A DNA stretch of 64,000 nt from Planctomonas sp. JC2975. GTDB taxonomy: Bacteria > Actinomycetota > Actinomycetes > Actinomycetales > Microbacteriaceae. The notes under the pieces are model-generated. The model ran no database searches. It was not told the DNA's origin and worked only from the letters and a program-made list of their open reading frames with translations. Both the position numbers and the translations under genes were made by a program. The DNA is taken from contig NZ_JABEKS010000001.1 of NCBI RefSeq assembly GCF_012985205.1, positions 2,356,001 to 2,420,000 on the forward strand, read 5' to 3'. Below are positions 16,088-25,471 of this stretch, piece after piece (within the stretch, counting starts at the first letter, position 1; each line of letters begins with the position of its first letter).

Positions 16088-17453
16088 CGGCGCGCGAGAG
16101 CCGGCGTCCGCCGACTTGGGCCGCGTCGCGATCGGCAGGTGCCGAGTCTGCGGACGCCTTGGCGGCGAGCGCCCGGCCGATACGCCACGCCGCGAAGATC
16201 GCGGTGGCACTGATCACGACGTGGATGCCGAGGAACACATCCGCGAGTCCCGCCCCGAGCAGCACGCCGGCGACCAGCGGCCCGGCCGCCGAGAACGCGG
16301 TCTGCAGCGCCGCGATCGTGCCGAGCGTCTGACCGACCATTCCCTTCGGCGCCAGTGATGCCGTGAGCGGGTTGAGCACTGGGCTGTAGATCGTCTCGCC
16401 GACGGCGAAGACGCCGAACGTCATGACGAAGAGAGCGGATGCCACGCCCGGCATGAACTGCGCGGACGACAGGATGATCCATCCCACGACCCAGATGCCG
16501 CCGACGGCCATCAACAGGGTCGGCGCCGACGTCTTCGCCGTGAGACGCACCATGATCACCTGGAGCACGACGATGACGACGCAGTTCACGGCCGCGGCGA
16601 GGCCGATCGCGGAGGGATCCACCCGCAGCACGGTGATGCCGTACGCGGGCAAGCCGGATTCGAACTGGGCGTAGAAGCCGAGCGCGAGCACGATCGTGAT
16701 GACGGCGGTCCAGCGCATGGCGGGCTCGGCGAAGATGGCGCGCAGCGCGCCACGGCGACGTGGGGATGCCTGCTGGTCGATCACCGTGATGGCGCCGGTC
16801 TCGGCGTCCAGCCCTGCATCCAGACCCGTTTCCGATCCGGCGTTCCGTGTCGCCGCGTTGCCGACGAGCGTGTCGCCGAAGGCAGTGGCCGGGCCGCTGC
16901 GCACGGGCAGACGTCCGGCGAGTGCGATGAGTGCCGACGACAGCACGAATCCCGCGGCCGCCATGAGGAATCCCACGTTGAGGCCGTCGGTGCGGTTCAG
17001 GTCGACGACGAGTCCGGCGAGGAACGCGCCGGCGGCCATTCCGAGGGACTCGCCGGTGAACTTGTAGGCGAAGATCTTGCGGCGGTCGCTGCCGGACGAC
17101 CAGCGGAGGGCCAGCACTTGCTTGGCGGGAACGGCGGCGGAGAGTCCGAGGCCGAACACGAGCATCCCGGCGAGGAACAGGCCCGGCTGCCCGACGAACA
17201 CGAGGGATCCGACCGCCGCAGCACCGAGCAGCTGCGAGACCACGACGACGTAGACCGGGTTGAAGCGGTCGGCGAGGCGTCCGGCGAGGGGAGCAGCAAC
17301 CAGTGCCCCGACCGAGAACAGGGAGGAGGCGCCTGCCGCGACGAGGGCGCCCCAGCCGCGGGTATCCGCCGCGTACGCGTATTGGTATGGCAGCACGGCT
17401 CCCCAGCCGAGCGATCCGATAGCGGATGCGAGCACGAGCAGTTTCGCGCGCAT
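16023..17453 (-). CDS. MFS transporter (12-helix, MarR-linked)
   Basis: A 476-residue transporter with two six-helix halves separated by a loop rich in Asp/Gly/Ala (about residues 205-245). GRLADRFNPV is motif A. The start at 17453 has AGGGAGG 6 nt upstream; an in-frame ATG at 17513 lacks one. The last 22 codons (Arg/Gly/Pro-rich) run antisense into the GNAT gene and are probably a dispensable tail. It is divergent from a MarR regulator with inverted repeats between. Substrate unknown. Confidence 0.9.
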   Translation of the reverse strand: MRAKLLVLASAIGSLGWGAVLPYQYAYAADTRGWGALVAAGASSLFSVGALVAAPLAGRLADRFNPVYVVVVSQLLGAAAVGSLVFVGQPGLFLAGMLVFGLGLSAAVPAKQVLALRWSSGSDRRKIFAYKFTGESLGMAAGAFLAGLVVDLNRTDGLNVGFLMAAAGFVLSSALIALAGRLPVRSGPATAFGDTLVGNAATRNAGSETGLDAGLDAETGAITVIDQQASPRRRGALRAIFAEPAMRWTAVITIVLALGFYAQFESGLPAYGITVLRVDPSAIGLAAAVNCVVIVVLQVIMVRLTAKTSAPTLLMAVGGIWVVGWIILSSAQFMPGVASALFVMTFGVFAVGETIYSPVLNPLTASLAPKGMVGQTLGTIAALQTAFSAAGPLVAGVLLGAGLADVFLGIHVVISATAIFAAWRIGRALAAKASADSAPADRDAAQVGGRRLSRAARPPRSGGRVRRAGGRPARSR

Positions 17454-17540
17454 GGTGACACCTCCCTGACGTTTGTCGTTCGTTTCGACCTCAGCGGCCG
17501 AGCGGCAGGCCAAGCCGCACCGAGTTCCTCGAACTTCTTC

Positions 17541-17579
17541 TATGCCGAAGTGTTCGGTATGGAACTGTTCGATATCGAA
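17541..17579. promoter_or_regulatory. two inverted repeats in the MFS/MarR divergent gap
   Basis: A repeat ATGCCGAA/TTCGGTAT (17542-17560, one G:T pair) is followed by the perfect palindrome TTCGATATCGAA (17568-17579). Both share the element CGAA/TTCG and are likely binding sites for the MarR protein encoded at 17617. Confidence 0.55.
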
Positions 17580-17616
17580 ATATTAGCAACCGAAACCTGC
17601 GTGCGAGAATTCCCTC

Positions 17617-18123
17617 ATGGCACGACGAAAGCCGACCGCTCCGGAGTTGCACCGGCAGGCCGTCGCCGCCTACGTGGCCGCGGGCGGCGAGGAGTCGGTT
17701 CAGCGCGTGATCACCGCGGTCGGCAGCCTCAGCAAGAAGCTCGAGCAGTGGTACGCCAGGCAGCTGGCGGATCTCGACCTGACGTCCGGCGAATGGGCCG
17801 TCATCGCCGCCCTCGCCAAGACGGGAGAGCCGCTCACCCCCAGTCAGCTCGCGGATCTGACCAGCGTCGCCCCTTCATCCATGACGCATCGCCTCGACAA
17901 GCTCGCCGAGCGCGGACTCGTGGAACGCGCTCCGGACACCACGAATCGCACGCGCGTGTTCGTGGAGCTCACCGACGCCGGCTGGGATCTCTTCGGCCTG
18001 GCGATCCGCGGATCCAACGTGGTCGAGTCCGACGTGCTCAAGGATCTCGGCGACACCGAGCGCGGCGAGCTCGCCCGGCTGCTCGAGGTGGTCATCGCGC
18101 GCCTCGACGACATCGACGCGTGA
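17617..18123 (+). CDS. MarR-family regulator
   Basis: A 168-residue winged-helix protein; the DNA-binding part is LTPSQLADLTSVAPSSMTHRLDKLAERGLVER followed by the wing PDTTNRTRVFVELT. An N-terminal extension of about 40 residues is longer than in most MarR proteins. It faces the MFS transporter gene across a gap with two inverted repeats and probably represses it. Confidence 0.9.
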   Translation: MARRKPTAPELHRQAVAAYVAAGGEESVQRVITAVGSLSKKLEQWYARQLADLDLTSGEWAVIAALAKTGEPLTPSQLADLTSVAPSSMTHRLDKLAERGLVERAPDTTNRTRVFVELTDAGWDLFGLAIRGSNVVESDVLKDLGDTERGELARLLEVVIARLDDIDA

Positions 18124-18271
18124 TGGGGGCGGCGAGGGGCGCGACGCCATCGCCCGACCGCACCACCGGCATCCAGACGGGCGAGGAGCGCTCGGCGCCG
18201 GACGCTTGACGTCGCGGTTCCCGTTGCACGAGCCTTGTGCCCATGCCAACCCCCGTGAACGCAGTTCGGTG

Positions 18272-19090
18272 ATGCGCACGACGTTGCGGGCGGCGGCGAC
18301 CGCGTTGATGATCCTGCTGCTCGGCGCCGTTCTCGCCGGATGCTCGGCTGCCGCTCCGGCACCCGCACAGCTGAAGGCCGGCATCCACACCATCACCATG
18401 AAGGGCGACCGGCTCGTGACGATCCACGTGCCGGCTCATGCCATCGGCGCGGCGCCGCTCGTGCTGGTCCTGCACGAGTTCCCTGGGAACGGCGCCCTCG
18501 CGATGGGCTACGGCTTCGACCCGCTGGTCGACGCCGATGGATTCGTGGGCGTCTACCCCGACGGGGTCAGCGACGGATCCTGGAATGCCGGCGGGTGCTG
18601 CGGCGATGCGGCCTTGAACGACGCGGATGACGTCGCCTACCTCACCTCCGTGGTGAAAGCAGTCGAAGCGCGTACGAAGATCGACCCCAAGCGCGTGTAC
18701 GTCACCGGATTCTCCAACGGCGCGATGATGGCCTACCGGCTCGGCTGCGACACGGATCTGTTCGCCGCGATCGCGCCGATGTCCGGTGATCTGGAGAGCG
18801 CCTGCAAGCATCCGGCGGCAGCCTCCGTACTGCACGTCCACGGGCTCGCGGACGCCGACGTGTCCTTCGACCCCGCATCGGATGCCCCGTGGCGCAAGGC
18901 CGGCGGCTGCGGGCCGCCGACGGTGACGCAGAGCGGGAGCATCCACACCTCGCTGGCGGACTGCGCGCACGGCAGCAGTGTCGAGGTCGTCACCATCGAC
19001 GGCATGGCTCACGAGGTTCCCTGGACCACCTCTCAGGGGTTCGGCGCGCCGGACATCTGGGCCTTCTTCAAGGCGCATCCTCGGGGCTGA
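18272..19090 (+). CDS. lipoprotein esterase, PHB-depolymerase/LpqC family
   Basis: A 272-residue alpha/beta hydrolase anchored outside the membrane: a lipobox LAGC places the lipidated Cys at residue 24. The nucleophile is S148 in GFSNGAM, and VLHVHGLADADVSFD with a late His supplies the rest of the triad. The family (poly-hydroxybutyrate depolymerase / feruloyl esterase LpqC) cleaves short esters in polymers or plant material. Paired cysteines (NAGGCCGDA) probably form a disulfide. A perfect hairpin at 19130 ends it. Confidence 0.87.
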   Translation: MRTTLRAAATALMILLLGAVLAGCSAAAPAPAQLKAGIHTITMKGDRLVTIHVPAHAIGAAPLVLVLHEFPGNGALAMGYGFDPLVDADGFVGVYPDGVSDGSWNAGGCCGDAALNDADDVAYLTSVVKAVEARTKIDPKRVYVTGFSNGAMMAYRLGCDTDLFAAIAPMSGDLESACKHPAAASVLHVHGLADADVSFDPASDAPWRKAGGCGPPTVTQSGSIHTSLADCAHGSSVEVVTIDGMAHEVPWTTSQGFGAPDIWAFFKAHPRG

Positions 19091-19129
19091 CCGCGCGGCA
19101 CCTTCCGCGAATGCAGACCCGTCCATAGC

Positions 19130-19171
19130 GCAGAAAACGCGCTTCGCACGTCGGCGAGGCGCGTTTTCTGC
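19130..19171. terminator. bidirectional terminator between lpqC-like gene and clpB
   Basis: A perfect 13-bp stem, GCAGAAAACGCGC at 19130-19142 with its complement at 19159-19171. The A-tract on one arm gives T-rich 3' ends in both directions, which suits termination of both convergent genes. Confidence 0.85.
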
Positions 19172-19187
19172 ACGCTGAACGGGTCGG

Positions 19188-21344
19188 CTACTCGACCGGC
19201 GTGACCTCCAGATGGTCGCCGTCGAGCGCGAGGTCGACCCGCACTGTGCTGCCGTCGCGGATGCTGCCATCCAGCAGCGCTGTCGCCAGCCGGTCGTCGA
19301 TCTCGTGCTGCATCAGGCGACGCAACGGACGCGCCCCGTAGATGGGGTCGTAGCCGCGCTCTGCGAGCCAGGCACGGGCATCCGGGGTCACGCCGAGCTC
19401 CAGTCGCCGCTCGTGAAGACGCGCCTGCAGCCGATCGATGTAGAGCGAGACGATCTCACCGAGCTCCTCTTCGCTGAGCGTCGAGAACACCACGATGTCG
19501 TCGAGGCGGTTCACGAACTCGGGTTTGAACGCCTGGCGCACGAGCGCCTGCACCTGATCCTCCTTCTCGCTCCACGACAGCGTCGGATCGACGAGGATCG
19601 GCGAGCCGAGGTTCGACGTGAGGATGAGGATGGTGTTCCTGAAGTCGACAGTGCGACCCTGACCGTCGGTGAGACGTCCGTCGTCGAGCACCTGCAGCAG
19701 GATGTCGAACACCTCGGGGTGCGCCTTCTCCACCTCGTCGAGCAGGATCACGCTGTACGGGCGCCGACGCACGGCCTCCGTGAGCTGGCCGCCCTGCTCG
19801 TAGCCGACATAGCCGGGAGGCGCGCCGACCAGTCGCGACACGGTGTGCTTCTCGCCGTACTCGGACATGTCGATGCGCACCATGGCGTGCTCGTCGTCGA
19901 AGAGGAACTCCGCCAGCGCCTTGGCCAGCTCGGTCTTGCCGACTCCGGTGGGGCCCAGGAACAGGAACGATCCGGTCGGCCGGTTCGGGTCGCTGATGCC
20001 GGCCCTGGAACGACGGACGGCGTCGGCGACTGCGTGCACGGCACGCTTCTGGCCGATCAGCCGCCTGCCGAGCTCGCCCTCCAAGTGGAGCAGCTTCTCG
20101 CTCTCGCCCTGCATGAGGCGCCCGACCGGGATGCCCGTCCACGCCGCGATGACCGCCGCGATGTCCTCCTCGGTGACCTGCTCGTTCACCATGCGCGGCT
20201 CGTCCGGGGCGTTCTCAGCCTTCTCGGCCTCCGCCAGGTCTCGTTCGAGCTGCTTGATGGTCTCGTACTCGAGTTTGGACGCCCGTGCGTAATCCGCTTC
20301 GCGCAGCGCGCGATCGCGCTCCGTCACGGCTTCGTCGAGCTTCTTCTTCAGCTCGCCCACGCGGTTGAGGCTCATTCGTTCGCGTTCCCAGCGCGCCTCG
20401 AGTCCGGCGAGGTCGCGCTCCAGGCCGACCAGCTCGTCGCGGAGCTTGGCGAGGCGCTCCTTGGAGGCGTCGTCCTTCTCCTTCTTGAGGGCCAGCTCCT
20501 CGAGCTTCATGCGGTCGACCTGGCGCTTGAGCTGGTCGATCTCCACCGGCGAAGAGTCGATCTCCATCTTGAGCCGGCTCATGGCCTCGTCGATCAGGTC
20601 GATCGCCTTGTCCGGCAGCTGGCGGGCGCTGATGTAGCGATTGGAGAGGGATGCTGCCGCCACGAGCGCGGCATCCGAAATGGTCACGCCGTGGTGGGCT
20701 TCGTAGCGACCCTTGAGGCCGCGGAGGATCGCGATCGTGTCCTCCACGCTCGGCTCGCCGACGTACACCTGCTGGAAGCGGCGCTCGAGCGCGGCATCCT
20801 TCTCGATGTATTCGCGGTACTCGTCGAGGGTCGTCGCACCGATCAGGCGGAGCTCACCGCGGGCCAGCATCGGCTTGAGCATGTTGGATGCCGCCACCGA
20901 GCCTTCGCCGCCACCGGCACCCATCAGCAGGTGCAACTCGTCGACGAACGTGATGACCTCGCCGTTCGATTCGTCGATCTCTTTGAGCACGCTCTTCAGC
21001 CGCTCCTCGAACTGGCCGCGATACATCGCGCCTGCGACGAGGGCGGAGATGTCGAGGGAGACGAGCCGCTTGTTCTTCAGCGACTCGGCGACGTCGCCCG
21101 CGACGATGCGCTGTGCGAGCCCCTCGACGACGGCAGTCTTGCCCACGCCCGGTTCGCCGATGAGCACCGGGTTGTTCTTGGTGCGCCTGGTCAGTACCTG
21201 GCTGACGCGGCGGATCTCGGAGTCGCGACCGATCACCGGGTCGAGCTTGCCCGCCTTGGCCAGCGCCGTGAGGTCGATTCCGTACTGTTCGAGCGCGCTC
21301 TTCTGCTCCTCCTGGCTGGAGGGTGCGCCCTGCATGTTCGCCAT
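19188..21344 (-). CDS. clpB: ClpB disaggregase lacking the N-terminal domain
   Basis: A 718-residue Hsp100 ATPase that, with DnaK, dissolves protein aggregates. AAA-1 carries Walker A GEPGVGKT (63-70) and the ITFVDE Walker B; the coiled-coil middle domain spans about residues 265-385; AAA-2 carries GPTGVGKT (464-471). The Clp-N repeat domain (about 150 residues) is absent, and the protein starts directly before [20 protein letters not shown], as in other actinobacterial short ClpBs. The 33-bp HAIR palindrome at 21434 predicts HspR repression. Confidence 0.96.
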   Translation of the reverse strand: MANMQGAPSSQEEQKSALEQYGIDLTALAKAGKLDPVIGRDSEIRRVSQVLTRRTKNNPVLIGEPGVGKTAVVEGLAQRIVAGDVAESLKNKRLVSLDISALVAGAMYRGQFEERLKSVLKEIDESNGEVITFVDELHLLMGAGGGEGSVAASNMLKPMLARGELRLIGATTLDEYREYIEKDAALERRFQQVYVGEPSVEDTIAILRGLKGRYEAHHGVTISDAALVAAASLSNRYISARQLPDKAIDLIDEAMSRLKMEIDSSPVEIDQLKRQVDRMKLEELALKKEKDDASKERLAKLRDELVGLERDLAGLEARWERERMSLNRVGELKKKLDEAVTERDRALREADYARASKLEYETIKQLERDLAEAEKAENAPDEPRMVNEQVTEEDIAAVIAAWTGIPVGRLMQGESEKLLHLEGELGRRLIGQKRAVHAVADAVRRSRAGISDPNRPTGSFLFLGPTGVGKTELAKALAEFLFDDEHAMVRIDMSEYGEKHTVSRLVGAPPGYVGYEQGGQLTEAVRRRPYSVILLDEVEKAHPEVFDILLQVLDDGRLTDGQGRTVDFRNTILILTSNLGSPILVDPTLSWSEKEDQVQALVRQAFKPEFVNRLDDIVVFSTLSEEELGEIVSLYIDRLQARLHERRLELGVTPDARAWLAERGYDPIYGARPLRRLMQHEIDDRLATALLDGSIRDGSTVRVDLALDGDHLEVTPVE

Positions 21345-21433
21345 CTGTGTCCTGTCCTTCCCCCACGGTGGCGCGGCATCCGCACGCCTCGGACGATGTC
21401 GTTCCCGTCCACTTCACGCCCTGCGGATGCCCG

Positions 21434-21466
21434 TTCAAAGTTGAGTCTACATGACTCAACTTTGAA
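21434..21466. promoter_or_regulatory. HAIR element (HspR operator) upstream of clpB
   Basis: Perfect 14-bp arms (TTCAAAGTTGAGTC) flank a 5-bp centre. The core TTGAGT-N7-ACTCAA is the HAIR consensus bound by the heat-shock repressor HspR in actinobacteria. It lies 90 bp before the clpB start. Confidence 0.9.
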
Positions 21467-21614
21467 GAAGGCCAGTTACTTCCTCGTGCACGTCGCCTCG
21501 ACCGCCCGTTGAGGGCATCCGGGGCGAATCGCTATGCAGAGGGATCGCGACCCGTGCACGAGGTGCACAATGACCAGCAGGTCAACGTGCGGCTACGCGT
21601 AGTCAGGTGGATCA

Positions 21615-22010
21615 TTGTCGTTCCGGGACAGGTACTTCTGGGTGCTGAAGAACACCCTGAACCGTGCCACATTGCGCGCGGCTCGCTCGGGACGCGGGCC
21701 CTTCTCGCTCGTACGGCACGTGGGCCGCAAGTCCGGGAAGACCTTCGAAACGCCGATCATGGTGGCGCGAAGACCCGACGGCTTCGTCGTCGAACTCACA
21801 TACGGTCCGCAGGTGAACTGGTACCGCAACATCGAAGCGGCAGGGCGGTGCGACATCGTCTACAAGGGCGTCGAACACCACATCGACCGCATCGAGCCCT
21901 GCACCGCCGAAGCCGGCCTCCAGGCGTATGGGAACCCCCGCGCGATAGTGCTCCGAATCCTGCACCGCCACGAGTTCCGCTTCCTGCACGAGTCGTCATC
22001 CGACCACTGA
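21615..22010 (+). CDS. DUF385 deazaflavin (F420)-dependent oxidoreductase-like protein
   Basis: A 131-residue split-barrel protein. LVRHVGRKSGKTFETPIMVARRPDGFVV and GPQVNWYRNIEAAG match the DUF385 (Ddn-like) nitroreductase family, whose members use cofactor F420 or related flavins. The only in-frame start after the preceding stop is TTG at 21615, preceded by AGGTGG. Substrate unknown. Confidence 0.85.
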   Translation: MSFRDRYFWVLKNTLNRATLRAARSGRGPFSLVRHVGRKSGKTFETPIMVARRPDGFVVELTYGPQVNWYRNIEAAGRCDIVYKGVEHHIDRIEPCTAEAGLQAYGNPRAIVLRILHRHEFRFLHESSSDH

Positions 22011-22326
22011 AAACGCGTCGCGGTCGTCAGACGTGCCGTGCACCGACCGGCGGCATAAGGCCCTGGCGCTCCTTGGAGACGGACGCACCGGCGGAGCAAG
22101 GATGCGGACGTCGGTGCCAGGGCCCAAAGGGGCCCCCTGCCGCGCAACTCTCTCCCATCGCCGACAGACCGTAGACGACGTCTTCGGTGAACAACTCGTC
22201 CAGTCATTCGAGTGCGCCCTGCATCCATCAGACACCGCCGCGACGCGAACACGCCTCCTGTTACGTTTCCGCTCGCGGGCGAGTCATTAAGTCGACACCT
22301 TCGAACGAGAGAAACGAGACAGCACG
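22011..22326. other. 316-bp non-coding stretch with inverted repeats
   Basis: No supported gene. A 9-bp inverted repeat GGCCCTGGC/GCCAGGGCC (22059-22067 and 22116-22124) and a following GGGCC-rich block could fold into a terminator for the DUF385 gene. The right end is the leader of the FAD oxidoreductase gene. Confidence 0.5.
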
Positions 22327-23712
22327 ATGTCGACCGAATCAACACGAGACGTCCTTCGCACCGAACTCCGCACCCAGCTTCGCGGCGACCTGATCGAACC
22401 TGGGTCTCCCGAGTACGAGCTTGAGAGCCGCACACCCCTCGTCTTCGACAGCCCGGCGGCTATCGTGCGGCCGGCGAACACGGCCGACGTGCAAGCGGCC
22501 GTGCGGTTCGCGGTCGAGACCGGCCTGCAGCTGTCGGTGCGCGGCGGCGGCCACAGCTTCGCAGGGTTCGGCACCAATGACGGCGGGGTCGTCATCGAGC
22601 TGAGCAGGCTCGCGGATGTCGCACTCGTCGATGAGGAGCGTCACATCGTCCGCGTCGGAGGAGGTGCCACCTGGGGCCAGGTCGGCACAGCCCTCGCACC
22701 GTGGGGCCTCTCGATCTCGGCCGGCGACACCACGAGCGTCGGCGTCGGCGGTCTGACCCTCGGCGGCGGTATCGGCTGGAAGGTCCGCAAGCACGGACTG
22801 GCACTGGACAATCTGGTCGCCGCCGAGCTGGTCACCGCAGACGGCGAGGTCGTTCGCGCTGCGGAGGACGAGCATCCCGAGCTCTTCTGGGCGCTCCGCG
22901 GAGGCGGCGGCAACTTCGGCTTGGTGACCGCGTTCGAGTTCGCCGCGCACCCCGCGACAGAGGTCTTCCACGGCACGATCTCGTTCCCGGCCGGCGAGGC
23001 ATCCGCCGTGCTCGCGGGCTGGGCGGATCACCTTCGCGCGGCGCCGGACGAGCTCACCTCGACCGTGGACTTCGCCAACCCGTTCACCGGCGGACCGGAT
23101 GCCCCCGTCGAAGTTCACGTCGCGTTCGACGGCGACGACGCGGAAGACGCCGCGAGGGCGATCGATCCGATCCGTGCGCTCGGCACAGTGATCGCCGACG
23201 ACGTCACGCGCAAGGCCGCGACGGAACTGCTTGTCCCGGGCGGGATGCTGCCGCCCGGCCTCAGCATCCGCACGCGCAGTGGATTCGTGCAGCGCGGTTC
23301 GGTGGACGACGTACTCCGGATGCTGGCCGAGGTCGGATCGAGGCCGGGCTCGCCCGCGATCTCCATCCGCAGCGTCAGCGGCGCCGTGTCGCGGATACCT
23401 GCAGCTGCCACCGCCTACGCCCACCGCACGGCTGAGCTGATGTTCGTCACGACGATCGTCGGTCCGCAGCCGGTCGTCGCAGCCGCCGGTCCGTCCTTGG
23501 ACGCGATCTGGGACGGGCTCGAGCCTTACGTGGCGGGCGCGTACGTGAACTTCCTCAGCGCGGCATCCGAGCAGGACGTCGCTTCGGTCTACCCGCAGGA
23601 GACGTACGACCGGCTGGCCGCGGTCAAGGCCACGTACGACCCGGAGAACGTGTTCAGCAGCACGCTCAACGTGCTGCCGATCTCGGAGCGCGAGTTCGCC
23701 GGCGGTCGCTGA
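22327..23712 (+). CDS. FAD-linked oxidoreductase, PCMH/berberine-bridge type
   Basis: A 461-residue flavoprotein. The PCMH FAD domain covers about residues 40-215, with H76 in VRGGGHSFAG in the position that usually carries the covalent histidyl-FAD bond, and GVGGLTLGGGIGW typical of the family. The cysteine used for a second covalent bond in bicovalent members is replaced (GGATWGQV). The C-terminal NFLSAASEQDV...YDPENVFSSTLNVLP is the BBE segment. It probably oxidises a sugar, phenolic or alkaloid-like alcohol. Confidence 0.92.
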   Translation: MSTESTRDVLRTELRTQLRGDLIEPGSPEYELESRTPLVFDSPAAIVRPANTADVQAAVRFAVETGLQLSVRGGGHSFAGFGTNDGGVVIELSRLADVALVDEERHIVRVGGGATWGQVGTALAPWGLSISAGDTTSVGVGGLTLGGGIGWKVRKHGLALDNLVAAELVTADGEVVRAAEDEHPELFWALRGGGGNFGLVTAFEFAAHPATEVFHGTISFPAGEASAVLAGWADHLRAAPDELTSTVDFANPFTGGPDAPVEVHVAFDGDDAEDAARAIDPIRALGTVIADDVTRKAATELLVPGGMLPPGLSIRTRSGFVQRGSVDDVLRMLAEVGSRPGSPAISIRSVSGAVSRIPAAATAYAHRTAELMFVTTIVGPQPVVAAAGPSLDAIWDGLEPYVAGAYVNFLSAASEQDVASVYPQETYDRLAAVKATYDPENVFSSTLNVLPISEREFAGGR

Positions 23713-23834
23713 GCGCCGAACCATTGTGCCGTGCCGATGCACCGCTTCGCCTGCGACGAACGTTGGCGGAAGGCGCCTCGGCACGGCGTGCAGAAGCCTT
23801 TCCAGCGGCGGCCCCATCCCCCTATGCTGGCGCG

Positions 23835-24410
23835 GTGCTGACGCTCAGATACCCCAGGGACCTCGTCATGATCGGCGCCATCTTCGGTGTCGCCACGATG
23901 GCCTGGACCGGATGGGCTCAGGAAGGCCCGCCATCGGATGCCTGGGCCATCGTGCTTGGGATCCTCTCCGTCCTCGGGATCGCCCTTGCCGCCCTGTCGA
24001 TCCCCCTCGCCATCCGCAACTGGCGAGCAGGCACCGCGATCGAGCCCAAGAGCATGGCATTCCGCGTGTATCTCGTGGTCTTCTGGGTCGAGATCGTGAT
24101 CGCCGCGGTGGGAGGGATCATCCTGCCGCTCGTCGGTCTCGAGCGGCTCGTGGCTCCGTACATCCTGCTCATCGTCGGCGTGCACTTCTTTGCGCTCGCC
24201 GTGGTGTTCAAGCAGAACGTTCTGCACCTGGCAGGCGCCGTCCTCGTGGTGGTGGCCGTGATCGCCGCGATCATCCCGACGGGGGTGGCAGCCAACAGCT
24301 TCTGGTGCGGCATCGTCGGCGGGCCGGTGTTCCTCATCATCGGCGCCTGGTGCACGGTGGCCGGACGCCGGGTGCTGAAAGCGGCCAAGGCCGCCGCCAC
24401 GCCGGCCTGA
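23835..24410 (+). CDS. membrane protein of unknown function
   Basis: A 191-residue protein with about five hydrophobic helices and no recognised family motif. A TATGCT hexamer ends 6 nt before the GTG at 23835 with no ribosome-binding box, which suggests a leaderless mRNA and supports this start. It sits between the FAD oxidoreductase gene and a convergent VOC gene 12 bp away. Confidence 0.75.
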   Translation: MLTLRYPRDLVMIGAIFGVATMAWTGWAQEGPPSDAWAIVLGILSVLGIALAALSIPLAIRNWRAGTAIEPKSMAFRVYLVVFWVEIVIAAVGGIILPLVGLERLVAPYILLIVGVHFFALAVVFKQNVLHLAGAVLVVVAVIAAIIPTGVAANSFWCGIVGGPVFLIIGAWCTVAGRRVLKAAKAAATPA

Positions 24411-24422
24411 TCCGGGCGACTC

Positions 24423-24812
24423 TCACATCGTCACGGAGCCGTCCGACCCGATCGACCATCCCGGATTGTGCGCGACCTCCCACACGTATCCCTCGGGATC
24501 GGCGAACGCTCCCGACGTGCCGCCCCAGTCCATGACGGCCGCCGCCCGCACAAGCGTTCCGCCGGCGGCGACGGCCTCCTCGAGGAGTCCGACGACCTCC
24601 TCCGGCGAGCGCACGTTGTACGCCAGCTCGATCCCCGGCGCACCGTATCCGCCGAGCTCGGTCCAGAGGCCGAACACGAGTCCGTTCGCCTGGAAGAAGC
24701 AGATCGTGGGATCCGGCTGGGTGCCGCTCCAGCCGAGCGACTCGTAGAAGCCGCGCTCCAGCTCGAGATTCCGAACGCCCAGCGTGATGAGACTGATCCG
24801 CGATTCCATCAT
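24423..24812 (-). CDS. VOC-superfamily (glyoxalase-like) protein
   Basis: A 129-residue single-domain VOC protein with two beta-alpha-beta-beta-beta units: ISLITLGVRNLELERGFYESLGW and the closing FADPEGYVWEVAHNP. The family includes glyoxalases, dioxygenases and antibiotic-binding proteins; too general for a specific function. Two adjacent ATGs (24812, 24809) are possible starts. Confidence 0.87.
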   Translation of the reverse strand: MMESRISLITLGVRNLELERGFYESLGWSGTQPDPTICFFQANGLVFGLWTELGGYGAPGIELAYNVRSPEEVVGLLEEAVAAGGTLVRAAAVMDWGGTSGAFADPEGYVWEVAHNPGWSIGSDGSVTM

Positions 24813-24919
24813 GGGACAGGAATACCCGACGCCACCGACACCACAGCACTGGCAGCCCCTGCGGCGGTGGGCAACGTCGCCAGCACCGGAAGTCAGTGCC
24901 TGGAAGTCAGCGCCAGACG

Positions 24920-25429
24920 TCAGCCGACGCTGAGGTCGACCTGGATCTCGCCGGCCAGACGCTCCAGTTCTTCGATGGCCGCCTGCACGGCATCCTCGTC
25001 TGCCGACCGCGCCGTGATCGTCGCCTCGAACAGCGTGCCACCGGCCATCGGTGCCTCGCGCGTCTCGCTGGAGAACAGGTCGATGGTGAGACCGTGGCGA
25101 TTCAAGATGCCGGTCACGTCGCGCACGATCCCCGGCCGATCATTCCCGAGAACGGTGAAGGCGAACCGCCGTCCCGACCGCATGCCAGCGGATTCCGCAC
25201 TCCCGTGCACCGCGACCGTCAGCAGGCCGTCGAGGTTGTGCAGCGCAGCCTTCAGGTCGTCGAGCGACCGATCGGGAACCGAGACGAGCACGATTCCGGC
25301 GAAGGTGCCGGCGAGCTCGGCGAGCTCGCTCGTCTCCCAGTTGCCTCCGTGCGCGCCCACCACCTCGGCGACGGTCTGCACGAGTCCTGCACGGTCGTCA
25401 CCGACCAGGGTGAGCACCAGCTTGGCCAT
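24920..25429 (-). CDS. two-ACT-domain regulatory protein (GcvR-like)
   Basis: A 169-residue protein made of two ACT domains: LVLTLVGDDRAGLVQTVAEVV (residues about 3-80) and FAFTVLGNDRPGIVRDVTGIL (about 90-165). ACT domains bind amino acids; this layout resembles GcvR, the glycine-cleavage regulator, but no DNA-binding part is present. A TATGCT lies 6 nt before the ATG, suggesting leaderless transcription. Confidence 0.87.
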   Translation of the reverse strand: MAKLVLTLVGDDRAGLVQTVAEVVGAHGGNWETSELAELAGTFAGIVLVSVPDRSLDDLKAALHNLDGLLTVAVHGSAESAGMRSGRRFAFTVLGNDRPGIVRDVTGILNRHGLTIDLFSSETREAPMAGGTLFEATITARSADEDAVQAAIEELERLAGEIQVDLSVG

Positions 25430-25471
25430 GCAACGAGCATAGGGCGGCCGAGAGCGCGAGCCGAGAACCGG

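Noticed and set aside
19212-21512. 766-codon open frame antisense to clpB
   Set aside because: It mirrors the codon periodicity of clpB, contains no recognisable domain and would cross the HAIR operator; a shadow of high-GC coding DNA.
21554-21568. GTGCAC-gag-GTGCAC as an operator for the DUF385 gene
   Set aside because: Each half is itself a palindrome and the element is GC-rich and short; chance occurrence cannot be excluded and no regulator is adjacent.
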